Origin: CALMEC01 sp964440285 | GTDB taxonomy: Bacteria > Actinomycetota > Thermoleophilia > Miltoncostaeales > Miltoncostaeaceae | DNA: 22,651 nt | Assembly: GCA_964440285.1 (NCBI GenBank) | Contig: CAYTRV010000017.1 | Span: 1-22,651 of the forward strand | Reading direction: 5' to 3' | Part shown: in pieces, positions 1-8,551 of the stretch | Layout of the letters: every line of letters begins with the position of its first letter | How positions within the stretch are numbered: position 1 is the stretch's first letter | Notes under the pieces: generated by a model | What the model was told of the DNA's origin: nothing | What the model saw: only the letters and a program-made list of their open reading frames with translations | Databases searched by the model: none | Program-made: the position numbers and the translations under genes

Positions 1-840
1 GGCGTGCTCACGGCGCTCGACGGCGGGCCGTCGCGGCTCGTGGACGTGGTGTTCCCGGCGTTGCACGGGCCGTTCGGCGAGGACGGCACCGTCCAGGGGC
101 TCTGCGAGATCGCCGGGGTCGCCTACGTCGGCGCAGGAGTCGGCGCCTCGGCGATCGCGATGGACAAGGCCCTCTTCAAGAGCGTCGCGCGCGCGCACGA
201 CATCCCGGTGGTCGAGTCGATCACAGTGACCGCGCGACAGTGGGCGGAGGCGCCCGGCGAGGTGCGCGACGAGGTCGCCCGGGCGCTCGCCTACCCGGTG
301 TTCGCGAAGCCCGCCCGGCTCGGCTCCAGCGTCGGGATCTCCAAGGTCGGCCACCCGGAGGAGCTCGACGCCGCCCTCCATCTCGCGCTGCGCCACGACG
401 CGAAGGTGCTCGTGGAACGGGGCATGGTCGGCCGCGAGGTGGAGGTCGGAGTGCTCGGAAACGATGACCTCCTGCTCTCGCCGGTCGGCGAGATCGGGTA
501 CGACAGCGACTGGTACGACTACGACACCAAGTACCTGCCGGACCGGATGCGCCTGACGGTCCCTGCCGATCTCCCGGCGGCGACCGCCGCCCGGCTGCAG
601 GACATCGCCCAGCGGGCGTTCACCGCCATCGGCTGCGCCGGCATGGCGCGGATCGACTTCTTCGTGGAGGACGGCGACGACGTGCGGGCGCTCGAGGTCA
701 ACACGATCCCCGGCTTCACCCCCACGAGCGTGTACGCACGGCTGTTCGAGGCCGCGGGCGTCGGCTACCGCGAGCTGGTGGAGCGGCTCGTGGACCTCGG
801 CATCGAGGCCGCCATCGAACGCGCCCGCTACCTGGCGTAG
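1..840 (+). CDS. ddl: D-alanine--D-alanine ligase, 5' end cut by window
   Basis: This cytoplasmic ATP-grasp enzyme joins two D-alanines to make the D-Ala-D-Ala dipeptide of peptidoglycan precursors. The reading frame is open to the left edge, so the first roughly 80 residues (most of the N-terminal subdomain) are missing; a GTG at position 4 is only an internal codon. The visible part opens with the HGPFGEDGTVQG motif of Ddl near the N-domain end. It continues with MDKALFK, the ATP-grasp lysine stretch FAKPARLGSSVGISKV (triphosphate loop), the conserved EVEVGVLGN block, and the metal-binding end MARIDFF...LEVNTIPGFTPTS. The YDYDTKY segment matches the omega-loop of Ddl enzymes. The stop is 4 nt before the next gene, suggesting co-transcription with the phosphoesterase. 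The assignment is secure; whether this is the only ddl in the genome cannot be told. Confidence 0.95.
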   Translation, partial: GVLTALDGGPSRLVDVVFPALHGPFGEDGTVQGLCEIAGVAYVGAGVGASAIAMDKALFKSVARAHDIPVVESITVTARQWAEAPGEVRDEVARALAYPVFAKPARLGSSVGISKVGHPEELDAALHLALRHDAKVLVERGMVGREVEVGVLGNDDLLLSPVGEIGYDSDWYDYDTKYLPDRMRLTVPADLPAATAARLQDIAQRAFTAIGCAGMARIDFFVEDGDDVRALEVNTIPGFTPTSVYARLFEAAGVGYRELVERLVDLGIEAAIERARYLA

Positions 841-844
841 TGGC

Positions 845-1510
845 GTGACCTCCCCAACCACGCCGCCGGTGGCGCGGATCGGCGTAGTCGCCGACACGCA
901 CGTCGGCGAGTACCTGGACGAGCTGCCGTCTGAGCTGTTCGACGTGCTCGCCGGCTGCGAGCTCATCCTCCACGCCGGCGACATCTCCCGCCCGTGGGTG
1001 CTCGACCGGCTCGCAGCCATCGCGCCGGTAGTGGCGGTGCGCGGCGACCACGACCGCCTCGACGGACTCGCGCTTCCCCGCTCCACCGTCGTGACCGTCG
1101 CAGGGAAGCGCATCGGCCTCGTTCACGGGCGCCGGTCGTTCCTGCTGGACATGGCGGTCATCGTCGCCCACGTGCTGGCCCGACGGAAGCTCCGCTGGCG
1201 GGCCGGCCTGCACCGCGCGCTCGTACGGTCGATCGGGCCGGTCGACTGCGTCGTCTACGGTCACTGGCACGAGCCTGACAACGCCGCCGTCGGCGGTACC
1301 CTGGTGTTCTCCCCGGGCGCCGTGTGCCCGTGGGGCAGCCTGGAGGGCGGACGGCCGCCCGGCACCGGCTTCCAGGGCATCGCCGACCGGTGGGTCCGCC
1401 GCTACCGCCGGCAGCTCGGTCCGGACGCGATGCGTCGCAACGTCGGGATCCTCGAGATCGGCCCCGAGGGGATATCCGCCCGGGTGATCGCGCTCACGAA
1501 ATCTGTCTGA
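845..1510 (+). CDS. YfcE/MJ0936-type metallophosphoesterase
   Basis: A 221-residue calcineurin-like phosphoesterase of the small YfcE/MJ0936 family, expected to be a cytoplasmic dimetal phosphodiesterase; its physiological substrate is unknown. The five metal-binding blocks are visible in order: DTH at residues 17-19, HAGDIS around 43-48, RGDHD (the GNHD equivalent, with Asp for Asn) at 66-70, VHG at 93-95, and GHWHEP at 139-144. The GNHD to GDHD change is noticeable, because that Asn usually coordinates metal or phosphate. The start is a GTG 4 nt after the ddl stop, so the two genes are probably translated from one message. The C-terminal 50 residues lie beyond the core domain and show no known motif. 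No signal peptide is seen. Confidence 0.85.
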   Translation: MTSPTTPPVARIGVVADTHVGEYLDELPSELFDVLAGCELILHAGDISRPWVLDRLAAIAPVVAVRGDHDRLDGLALPRSTVVTVAGKRIGLVHGRRSFLLDMAVIVAHVLARRKLRWRAGLHRALVRSIGPVDCVVYGHWHEPDNAAVGGTLVFSPGAVCPWGSLEGGRPPGTGFQGIADRWVRRYRRQLGPDAMRRNVGILEIGPEGISARVIALTKSV

Positions 1511-1550
1511 ACCGTCAAGCCGGACCGGGGATCGGTCGAAGAACGAGGGC

Positions 1551-3851
1551 GTGGACGACCCCACCTTCCACCCCGAGCGAGCCGAGGCGCCGGCCTCGGT
1601 GAACCACGCCTCGCCCGCGCGACGGCGGCGCGGCCTGCTGCCCAGGTTCGGCGAGCGCACCGCCCAGTTCGCCTACATCGGGCTCTGGGCAGGTCTGTTC
1701 ATCATCGCCGGCGTCGTTTCGGCGGGTGCGACGTTCGTGCCGCTCTTCGATCGCGCGAATCCCACGCCCCCGCCCGCGGAGCCGATGTACGCGAGCAGCT
1801 CGCCGGGCGCAGCATCTCCGTACGTNNNNNNNNNNCCGCGCCGTCCACCCGCATCCTCCAGGTCGGCGTGCGCCTCCCCACGAAGGGCGTCGGCGAGGAG
1901 ATCCAGGTGGCCGTCGGAGGACGCTTCACACCGCATTTCTGGGCGGGCGTTAACCTCGGATCGAGTGTCCCCGGGCAGGAGCCCGGAGCCCTCGCCGCGA
2001 GCCGTCCCGACTACGACCGGTGGTTCGCGGAGATGGGGGAGCTCGGCGTGACCGTCGTGCGGGTCTACACGATCCTCGGTCCCGCGTTCTACGACGCGCT
2101 GCGCGACTACAACCTCCGCCACCCCGACCGGCCGCTGTACGTGCTGCACGGCCTCTGGATCCCGGAGGCGCGCTTCTACAAGGCGCGGGACATCTGGGAT
2201 CGGCAGGTCGTCCAGGAGATGAGGAAGGAGATCCGTGACGCCGTCGCCGTCGCGCACGGGGACGCGGTCATCGAGAAGGTCCCCGGACATGCGGGCGGCA
2301 TCTACGGGTCGGACATCTCCCCATGGCTCATGGGCTGGTCGTTCGGAATCGAGTGGGACCCCATAGCGTCGCATGCGACCAACGTGAAGCACCGCGGCAT
2401 GCCGGCCTACCGCGGCCGCTACGTCCAAGCGAAACGCGGTGCGAGTCCGATGGAGAACTGGATCGCGTCGAACCTCGACGCCGTCGCGACCCAGGAGGCG
2501 AAACGCGGCTGGAGCGTGCCGCTCACGTTCACGAACTGGGACACCACCGACCCGCTCCGGCATCCGGAGGAGCCGTACTACCTGGAGGACCTCGTCTCGA
2601 TCGACGCGATGCACATCGCGGCAACCCCGGCGTGGCCCGCCGGGTACTTCGCGAGCTTCCATGCCTACCCGTACTACCCCGACTTCCTCCGGTGGCAGAA
2701 GACGTACCAGACGTACCGCCGTCCGCGTGACGGGAAGATCGACCCGTACGCGGGCTACATCCGCGACTTGCGCCGCCACCACAGGGGCGTCCCGCTCATG
2801 GTGACGGAGTTCGGGCAGCCGACGTCGCTGGGCTGCGCCCACGTGGCGCCGCTCGGCCGCGACCAGGGGTGCCACAGCGAGCAGGAGGCCGCGGCGAACG
2901 TCGTCGACATGCTCCACGATCTGCGCGACGAGGGGGTCGCGGGCGGCATGGTGTTCGTGTGGCTCGACGAGTGGTTCAAGTTCACGTGGAACACGATCGA
3001 CTACGAGCTGCCGCCTGGCCATCGTGCCCTCTGGCGAAGCGTGTTCACGAACGAGGAGCACTTCGGGATCATCGCGGCCGAGCCGGGACCGAGGGATCTC
3101 GTCGTGCTCGACGGCGAGGACCGCGAATGGGATGGGGTCGCACCGATCGGCAATGGCAGCGCGTCGGTCACCGAGGTCGCCGCGATGAACGACGCAGAGA
3201 ACGTCTACCTGCGTCTCAAGGTCGCACCGGAGCTGTGGCGGCGCCAGCGCATCGTCATCGGCCTCGACGCCCGCCCGGGCGGCAACCGCGGCCTCCCCGG
3301 CCTGCCAGGGGTCGACCGGGAGGCCGAGATGGCCGTCGTGATCGAGCCCGGTGGCGAGGCACGCATGCACCACGCCGGGTGGATCGAGCCGCTCGGTATC
3401 CGCTACGGCGTCAACGAGGGGTACATCCCGACGGACCCTGCCGACGTCCAACCCGAGAGCGGAGCGTGGGTTCGGATCCGCCAGATCTTGAACTACCCCT
3501 ACCGGCTTCGGGGCTCCCGCAAGATGCACCCGGCTGGGGTCCGCGACGCGTCGCTCATGCCGTGGGGGACGACCGACCCGGCGAGCCCGCGGTTCGACGA
3601 CCGCAACCTCATCGACGGCCGGGACGGCGTCCTCGAGATCGCCCTCCCTTGGGCGATGTTGAGCGTCGCCGACCCGTCGACCCACCGGCTGTACGTGGTC
3701 GGCCTCGACGGGAAGGTGACGACGCGCAGAACGGACCGGTTGGGCATCTCGATCGCGGTGAAGGGCGAACCGCTGGTCACGACGGCGGGGTACACCTGGG
3801 ACGGCTGGGACACCGTCGAGTGGCATGAGCGTCGCAAGGCCGGCTGGCCGA
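1551..3851 (+). CDS. Membrane-anchored glycoside-hydrolase-like protein, broken by assembly gaps
   Basis: One gene read in two frames either side of a 10-N gap (1826-1835); the frame change is most simply an artefact of the arbitrary gap length. It starts at GTG 1551 behind a purine-rich site. The N-terminus is about 40 charged cytoplasmic residues, one membrane helix (AYIGLWAGLFIIAGVVSAG) and a Pro/Ser-rich linker, so the bulk should lie outside the cell. After the gap a TIM-barrel-like domain follows, with GVNLG...PG near its start, GIEWDP (Glu at about 2351) and VTEFGQPT (Glu at about 2807). These resemble the acid/base and nucleophile positions of clan GH-A glycosidases. The last 250 residues (LRLKVAP, IVIGLDARPGG) look like a DOMON/CBM9-type beta-sandwich. 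The 3' end runs into the 100-N gap. Substrate and exact family are unknown to me; the glycosidase role is inference. Confidence 0.6.
1826..1835. other. 10-N assembly gap inside a gene
   Basis: Ten undetermined bases. The upstream part of the surrounding gene reads in the frame of 1551 and the downstream part in the frame of 1838, so the real gap is not simply 10 bases of in-frame sequence, or a base is wrong nearby. Confidence 0.98.
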
Positions 3852-3951
3852 NNNNNNNNNNNNNNNNNNNNNNNNNNNNNNNNNNNNNNNNNNNNNNNNN
3901 NNNNNNNNNNNNNNNNNNNNNNNNNNNNNNNNNNNNNNNNNNNNNNNNNNN
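3852..3951. other. 100-N scaffold gap
   Basis: Exactly 100 undetermined bases, the usual placeholder for a scaffold join of unknown length. It removes the 3' end of the glycosidase-like gene on + and the last residues of a tyrosine recombinase on -. Extra genes may be hidden here, so adjacency across it should not be trusted. Confidence 0.98.
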
Positions 3952-4931
3952 CGCAGGTGCGCGGCGGTGACATGCGTGTAGATCTCGGTGGTGACCGGGC
4001 TCGCGTGACCGAGGTGCGCCTGCACGTACCGGATGTCGACACCCGACTGGATGAGGTGCGTGCCACACGAGTGGCGCAGCGCATGCGGAAAGATCCGCTG
4101 CCCGTCGTCCAGCAGACCTGCGGCTTTCGCTACCTGCTGCACCGCCTCCCAAACCGCCGCCCGGCCGATCCGGCGGCCGCGACTCGTCAGGAACACGGCG
4201 TCGGCATCACGATGTCGGGCCTGATCCGGCCGGGGCCGCCGGTCGATCGCTCGGAGCTCCGGCCGGCCGACGGCGAGATAGGCGAGCAACGCTGCGCGGG
4301 CGATCGCCGGGACGGCCACCGCGCGTTGCCGTGCCCCTTTGCCGTGGACGATCACGTACGGATCGTCGGCGTCGTCGAGATGGCAGTCCGAGAGGTTGAG
4401 CGACGCCGCCTCGCTCGCCCGCAACCCGAGCCCGTAGAGCGTCTCGATCAGCACGTGGGTTCGCGCGCCCAGCGGCCCGGTCAGGCCGGCGGCCGCGTCG
4501 CACATCGCTCGCACCTGCGCCTGGTCGAGCGCGACGATCTCCCGTCCCAGGCGGCGGTGGGCATCGGCGACGCCGCCCGGTGGACCCAGATCCCGCACCG
4601 GGCTCTCGAGGGCGAACAGCCGTGCCCACCACTTGCAGAACGCCCGCGTGCCAGCGACGCGCCGGCGGCGGCTCGACCCCGTCCCTTCGAGGCCGTCGCG
4701 CCACCCCTGCCACCACGCCGCCGGGATCGCCGCGAGTGCCTCCGCCGCGCGGCGGGCCTCCGGATCGTCCTCGACCCCGAACACGGCAACCGGACCCTCC
4801 GCCGGCGCGACGCCGAGCGCCCCGGCGAGCAGGACGAGATCGCGCCGGTACGCCAGCCGGGTGTTGACGCTCGCACGGGTCGCGAGGAAACCCTCCGCCA
4901 GGGCCCAGTACCCCTGCGACGGAACGTTCAT
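3952..4931 (-). CDS. Tyrosine recombinase (second of tandem pair), extreme C-terminus lost in gap
   Basis: A XerC/XerD-like site-specific DNA recombinase of at least 326 residues. The N-terminal SAM-like core-binding domain (about 1-125) is longer than usual, with an acidic/Ala-rich insertion around 41-70. The catalytic domain carries a full active-site set: Arg171 (GLGLRASEA), Lys198 (HGKGARQ), His283 and Arg286 (HALRHSCGTH), His309 (HLGHASP) and nucleophile Tyr318 (EIYTHV). The frame runs into the 100-N gap only a few residues after the tyrosine, so the protein is nearly complete. I chose ATG 4931 because it forms an ATGA overlap with the stop of the preceding recombinase (4928), which implies coupled translation and perhaps a heteromeric enzyme. 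Chromosome dimer resolution at dif or a mobile-element recombinase are both possible. Confidence 0.88.
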
Positions 4932-5866
4932 CCGCGCGGATGACCCCGTCGCAGCGCCCGCTGCATCGCCTTGGTGGTGACGCCCGTATAGCGCTGTGTC
5001 GTGGCGAGGCTGCCGTGACCGAGGATCTCCTGCACGACCCGCAGATGCGCACCGTCGCGCCCGTCGCCGCCCTCGAGCAGATGCGTGGCGGTCGCGTGGC
5101 GCAGCAGGTGCGGACCGCCGGCACGGCCCGCACGTCGCAGCTCCCCGGCGACGACCCGGTACACCGCGCTCCCGTCGAGCGCGGCGCCGGACCGCGAGAC
5201 GAACACGGGCGCCCGAGACGACGCGATCGGCCCTCCGCGCACCAGCCGCGGCCGGCCATCGCACAGCCAGGCCCGCAGGGCATCGCCGGCTGGCTCGGTG
5301 AGCGGCACCGTTCGTGCCTTGCCTCCCTTGCCGACGACCCGGATTGTCTCGTGTTCGAAGTCGACCCCGGTGAGCACCAGGTCGCAGGCCTCCTGGCGCC
5401 GCAGCCCGCTACCGTAGAGCACCTCCAGCAGGGCGCGGTTGCGGAGCGCGAGGGCTCGTCGCACCGAGCCGGGATCGGAATCCGCGGGATCCGCTGCGCC
5501 ATCGATCACGCCTGCAGCCTCCACCTGCGAGAGCCGCGGCACCGGCCGCTCCACGAGCTTCGGCACGTCCACGAGGTCGGCGGGTGAGCGATTGGGCGGG
5601 TAGTACCGAGCGAGCCACTCGCGTACGGCGATCGTCGCCCGGCGCCGGGTCGCCGCCGACCAGGACAGCTCGCGAAAGCAGGCGTCCAGCGCCGAGGGGC
5701 TCACCCGATCCGGTGACGGTACGTCGTGGTCGGCGAGCCACCGCGCGACGCGGCGACAGTCACCGAGGTAGGCAGCCCGTGTTCTCGGCGCCAGTTCGCG
5801 CTGGCGCGCGCCCTGTCGGGCGAGGCGTTCCTCCAGTTCGCGCAGCGACGACTCCCACGGGTCCAT
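4928..5866 (-). CDS. Tyrosine recombinase XerC/XerD-like (first of tandem pair)
   Basis: A 312-residue phage-integrase-family recombinase that cuts and rejoins DNA through a 3'-phosphotyrosine. The N-terminal core-binding domain spans about residues 4-95 (AYLGDCRRVARWL). The catalytic domain has all expected residues: Arg156 (GSGLRRQEA), Lys180 (VGKGGKAR), His253 and Arg256 (HLLRHATATH), His284 (ILGHGS) and Tyr293 (QRYTGV). A short Gly/Asp insertion around 266-273 precedes the RVVQEILGH helix. It starts at ATG 5866, 3 nt after the kinase stop, with AGAGG inside the kinase 3' end as ribosome site, and its stop overlaps the next recombinase. Kinase, recombinase and recombinase thus form one operon. 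It could be XerC or XerD; I cannot decide between them. Confidence 0.9.
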   Translation of the reverse strand: MDPWESSLRELEERLARQGARQRELAPRTRAAYLGDCRRVARWLADHDVPSPDRVSPSALDACFRELSWSAATRRRATIAVREWLARYYPPNRSPADLVDVPKLVERPVPRLSQVEAAGVIDGAADPADSDPGSVRRALALRNRALLEVLYGSGLRRQEACDLVLTGVDFEHETIRVVGKGGKARTVPLTEPAGDALRAWLCDGRPRLVRGGPIASSRAPVFVSRSGAALDGSAVYRVVAGELRRAGRAGGPHLLRHATATHLLEGGDGRDGAHLRVVQEILGHGSLATTQRYTGVTTKAMQRALRRGHPRG

Positions 5867-5869
5867 CCG

Positions 5870-7327
5870 CTACCTCTTCGCCACCCCCGACACCTCGACC
5901 TCCCCGATGGATGCCACATACCGCAGGTCGCCCCTGCGGGATTCCGGCAGCTGGGTGAGCCAGACGACGAGCTCCGTGATCGGCGCCGAGACGGTCACCG
6001 GAATGTCGGTGAGCCCTGCGGCGAGCGGGGCCTGCCCGAGGACAGGGCGGCCCCCGGGGACGTCGGCACCCGGGCCGAGGATCTGCACGTTGCCGCCGGG
6101 CGTCGTTGATTGCAGGCGCACGGCGGTGACCGTCGCGGGGACGTCGAGCGTCACGCGCAGCCCGACGCCGGTCTTGATGCCGCCGAGCTCCGCCGTGTCG
6201 TACGCCTCGGTCTCCCAGGCAGTCACGGAGTTGCCGTCGGTCGCGAGGGGCACCTTGCCGCGGTTCTCCTCGGTGCCGTCGGACCCGAAGGGATCGTGGT
6301 CGACGAGCGCGAACGTCAGCGGTCGGACGGCCCCGCCGAGGGGTCCGTCACCCCGGCCGAACGAGCCGAGCTGCCACGCCGCCGCGGCTGAGCCGCCCAG
6401 CACGACAACCGCGGCGGCAACCGCCAGTGGCCGCCGTGCCCGGCGGGTGCGGACCGGTCGCATCCGCCCGGTGTCGGGCTCGTCGTGCACCAGGAGGGTG
6501 CCTCCCGGCTGCGCCTCGAGGGCGCTCGCGAACGCGGCAGCGCTCGCGAATCGATCACCGGGGCGCTTCTTCAGCGCGTGGAGGCACGCGTGAGCGACGT
6601 CCGCAGGCATCTCCCTCACGATCTTGCGGGGATCGGGGGGTGCCTCGTAGACGTGCTTGGTCGCGACCGCGACCGCGTTCTCGCCGACGAACGGCAGGCG
6701 GCCGGTGAGCGCTTCGAACAGCACCACCCCGAGGGAGTAGATGTCGCCGCGGGCGTCGACGTCGCGCCCCTCGGCTTGTTCGGGAGCAAGGTAGTCGCTC
6801 GACCCCATCACGATGCCGGTCTTGGTGAGTCCCGATCCCTCCGGCTCGACGATCCTCGCGATGCCGAAGTCGGTGAGCTTCGCGACCCCGTCGGGCGTGA
6901 CGAGGACGTTGTGCGACTTGATGTCGCGGTGCACGACGCCGGCTCGGTGGGCCGCGGCCAGCGCGCGCGCGACCTGCGCGCAGATCGACGCCGCCTCGTC
7001 GGTCGGCAGCCGGCCCTCCCGCCGGATGATGGTCTTGAGGTCCCGTCCCTCCACGAGCTCGAACACCAGGAACGGCTCGTCGCCCTCATGCCCCTGGTCC
7101 AGCAGGCGCACCAGGTTGGGGTGCGAAAGGCGCGCGACCGCGTGGCCCTCGCGTCGGAACCGCTCAGCGAGCTCGGGATCGTCGTGGAGCCGTGCGTGGA
7201 GGCGCTTGACGGCGACCGGTCGCTCGAGCACCGTGTCGGTCGCGCGCCACACCGAGGCCATGCCGCCCCTGCCGATGAGGCCCTCGAGGATGTACCTGCC
7301 GCCCAGCATCGCGCTCTCGACCTTCAC
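5870..7327 (-). CDS. PknB-type membrane Ser/Thr protein kinase with extracellular beta-sandwich domain
   Basis: A 485-residue receptor-like kinase. The kinase domain covers about residues 12-275 with Gly loop GRGGMA (19-24), Lys41, alphaC Glu60, HRD at 133-135 (VVHRDIKSHN), DFG at 153-155, activation-loop threonines in GLTKTG, and APE at 181-183. A basic juxtamembrane stretch (RTRRARR) leads to one membrane helix at about 299-319. The outer part (about 335-485) has no PASTA repeats. Instead it has a beta-rich segment with ATDGNSVTAWETEAY and VRLQSTTPGGNVQIL, like the discoidin/galactose-binding-type domain on the C-terminus of actinobacterial MurJ and some related kinases. By analogy it may sense cell-wall or sugar ligands; this is inference. 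It starts at GTG 7327 and leads the operon with two recombinases. An alternative start is the ATG seven codons in. Confidence 0.92.
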   Translation of the reverse strand: MKVESAMLGGRYILEGLIGRGGMASVWRATDTVLERPVAVKRLHARLHDDPELAERFRREGHAVARLSHPNLVRLLDQGHEGDEPFLVFELVEGRDLKTIIRREGRLPTDEAASICAQVARALAAAHRAGVVHRDIKSHNVLVTPDGVAKLTDFGIARIVEPEGSGLTKTGIVMGSSDYLAPEQAEGRDVDARGDIYSLGVVLFEALTGRLPFVGENAVAVATKHVYEAPPDPRKIVREMPADVAHACLHALKKRPGDRFASAAAFASALEAQPGGTLLVHDEPDTGRMRPVRTRRARRPLAVAAAVVVLGGSAAAAWQLGSFGRGDGPLGGAVRPLTFALVDHDPFGSDGTEENRGKVPLATDGNSVTAWETEAYDTAELGGIKTGVGLRVTLDVPATVTAVRLQSTTPGGNVQILGPGADVPGGRPVLGQAPLAAGLTDIPVTVSAPITELVVWLTQLPESRRGDLRYVASIGEVEVSGVAKR

Positions 7328-7453
7328 GACGCGACGATAACCGACGACGCGGGGAATCCATCATCCCGATGGGTCCGCCGGCTCAGCGGGCCGTACGGGG
7401 CCTGCCCGCGCCCCTCGGAGGCCGGGCGTTCAGTGGTCGTCAGCGGGGCTGCC

Positions 7454-8158
7454 TCACGTGGCGGCGGTCCCGTCCGGCAGCCGTTCTGCGTCGCCGGAGT
7501 CCCTCCGGACCGCCCAGTAGGCGACCCCACCGACGATGCCACCCACGAGCGGGGCGACGATGAACACCCACAGATCCTTGCCGCCGCCGTAGAGCGCGGG
7601 GGCGAGGGACCGCGCGGGGTTGAACGACCCGCTGGTGAACGGGCCCATCGTGAGCGCCGCGGTGAAGATGAACCCGCCGATTGCGACCGGGGCGAGCACG
7701 CCGTTCCACGGCGCACGCTTGTCGGTGGCGACGGCGCTGATCAGCATGACGAACAGAAACGTCGCGACGGCCTCGATGACGAACGCCTTCCCGACGCTGG
7801 TATCGCCCGGTGAGCTCGCGATGGCCTTCTGGACCTCGTCGGAGTGGAGGGCCGATACGAGGCCGGCGGCGCAGGCGCCGCCGATGAACTGGGCGATCCA
7901 GTAGCCGGGCACCTCCTTGAGGGGGAACTGCCGGCCGGCGGCGAGGCCCAGCGTCACCGCCGGGTTGTAGTGCCCGCCGGAGATGTGGCCGAAGGCGAAG
8001 ATCGCGAGGGCGAGGCCGAGTCCGAACCCGGCGGCCACCCCGGCGCCGGCGATGCTGCCGGGGAGGTCGACTGCGGCCGCGATCCCGCTGAACCCGACGA
8101 AGAAGAAGAAGAACGTGCCGATGAACTCGGCGATGAGTCGCGAGCGGTACGGCGCCAC
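7454..8158 (-). CDS. Aquaporin / MIP-family channel
   Basis: A six-helix major intrinsic protein of about 234 residues that conducts water or small neutral solutes across the cytoplasmic membrane. Both pore-lining boxes are intact: GGHYNPAVTLG in the first half and GSFNPARSLAP in the second. The opening AEFIGTFFFFFVG is typical of helix 1. The residue before the second NPA box and the small residues around it fit an orthodox aquaporin (AqpZ-like) rather than a clear glycerol facilitator, but I would not fix the substrate. I prefer GTG 8158 over the GTG two codons upstream (8164). GGAGG (complement of 8164-8168) sits 5 nt before 8158 but overlaps the upstream GTG. It is transcribed divergently from the tRNA cluster, and about 125 nt separate it from the downstream kinase. 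Confidence 0.92.
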   Translation of the reverse strand: MAPYRSRLIAEFIGTFFFFFVGFSGIAAAVDLPGSIAGAGVAAGFGLGLALAIFAFGHISGGHYNPAVTLGLAAGRQFPLKEVPGYWIAQFIGGACAAGLVSALHSDEVQKAIASSPGDTSVGKAFVIEAVATFLFVMLISAVATDKRAPWNGVLAPVAIGGFIFTAALTMGPFTSGSFNPARSLAPALYGGGKDLWVFIVAPLVGGIVGGVAYWAVRRDSGDAERLPDGTAAT

Positions 8159-8221
8159 ATGCACCTCCGACCGGTGTTGGGAATGGCGGTGATGGTAACG
8201 ACGACGCCCGACGGCCCCGGG

Positions 8222-8250
8222 TTGAGGCGGACGCGCGGTTCGAGTACCCT
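8222..8250 (+). promoter_or_regulatory. Sigma-70-type promoter for the tRNA cluster
   Basis: TTGAGG at 8222-8227 and TACCCT at 8245-8250 are separated by 17 nt, an almost ideal housekeeping arrangement. The predicted transcription start is near 8257, 4 nt before mature tRNA-Tyr. It probably drives all three tRNAs. Confidence 0.65.
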
Positions 8251-8260
8251 CCCTCGGCCC

Positions 8261-8342
8261 GGGGGGATGCCCGAGTGGTCAAAGGGAACGGTCTGTAAAA
8301 TCGTCGGCTCAGCCTACGGAGGTTCGAACCCTCCTCCCCCCA
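8261..8342 (+). tRNA. tRNA-Tyr (GTA)
   Basis: The 82-nt cloverleaf has acceptor GGGGGGA (8261-8267) paired with TCCCCCC (8335-8341). The anticodon stem ACGGT/ATCGT encloses loop CTGTAAA, anticodon GTA at 8295-8297. The T arm is GGAGG-TTCGAAC-CCTCC. The long variable arm is that of a class II bacterial tRNA-Tyr. CCA is not encoded; the discriminator is A. Confidence 0.95.
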
Positions 8343-8361
8343 CTCCGACGGCTGTCGGCAC

Positions 8362-8434
8362 GCCCAGTTAGCTCAGTTGGTAGAGCACCTCCATGGTAAG
8401 GAGGGGGTCAACGGTTCGAGTCCGTTACTGGGCT
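8362..8434 (+). tRNA. tRNA-Thr (GGT)
   Basis: The 73-nt cloverleaf has acceptor GCCCAGT (8362-8368) paired with ACTGGGC (8427-8433). The anticodon stem CCTCC/GGAGG encloses loop ATGGTAA, anticodon GGT at 8395-8397. No CCA is encoded; the discriminator is T. Confidence 0.95.
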
Positions 8435-8455
8435 TCGCCTCGCTGGGGCGAACAG

Positions 8456-8529
8456 GGCGGCGTAGCTCAGTTGGTTAGAGCAGCGGAATCATAATCCGCG
8501 TGTCGTAGGTTCGAGTCCTACCGCCGCTA
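8456..8529 (+). tRNA. tRNA-Met (CAT), probably elongator
   Basis: Acceptor GGCGGCG (8456-8462) pairs with CGCCGCT (8522-8528, first pair G-U). The anticodon stem GCGGA/TCCGC encloses loop ATCATAA with CAT at 8490-8492. It lacks the three G-C pairs of the initiator anticodon stem and the 1-72 mismatch, so it is not the initiator. A tRNA-Ile2 with lysidine-modified CAT cannot be fully excluded. It is the last tRNA of the cluster and borders the accessory region. Confidence 0.92.
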
Positions 8530-8551
8530 TTGTGTTGTCCCTGGTAGTTAG

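Noticed and set aside
1673..3836. Very long open frame on - opposite the glycosidase-like gene
   Set aside because: It runs through N gaps, is Arg/Val/Asp-rich as expected of GC-rich antisense, and the + strand frame has membrane and barrel motifs.
4928..5866. Calling the two recombinases xerC and xerD outright
   Set aside because: Active sites are shared by all tyrosine recombinases and the genomic setting is atypical; no dif site was seen in the window.
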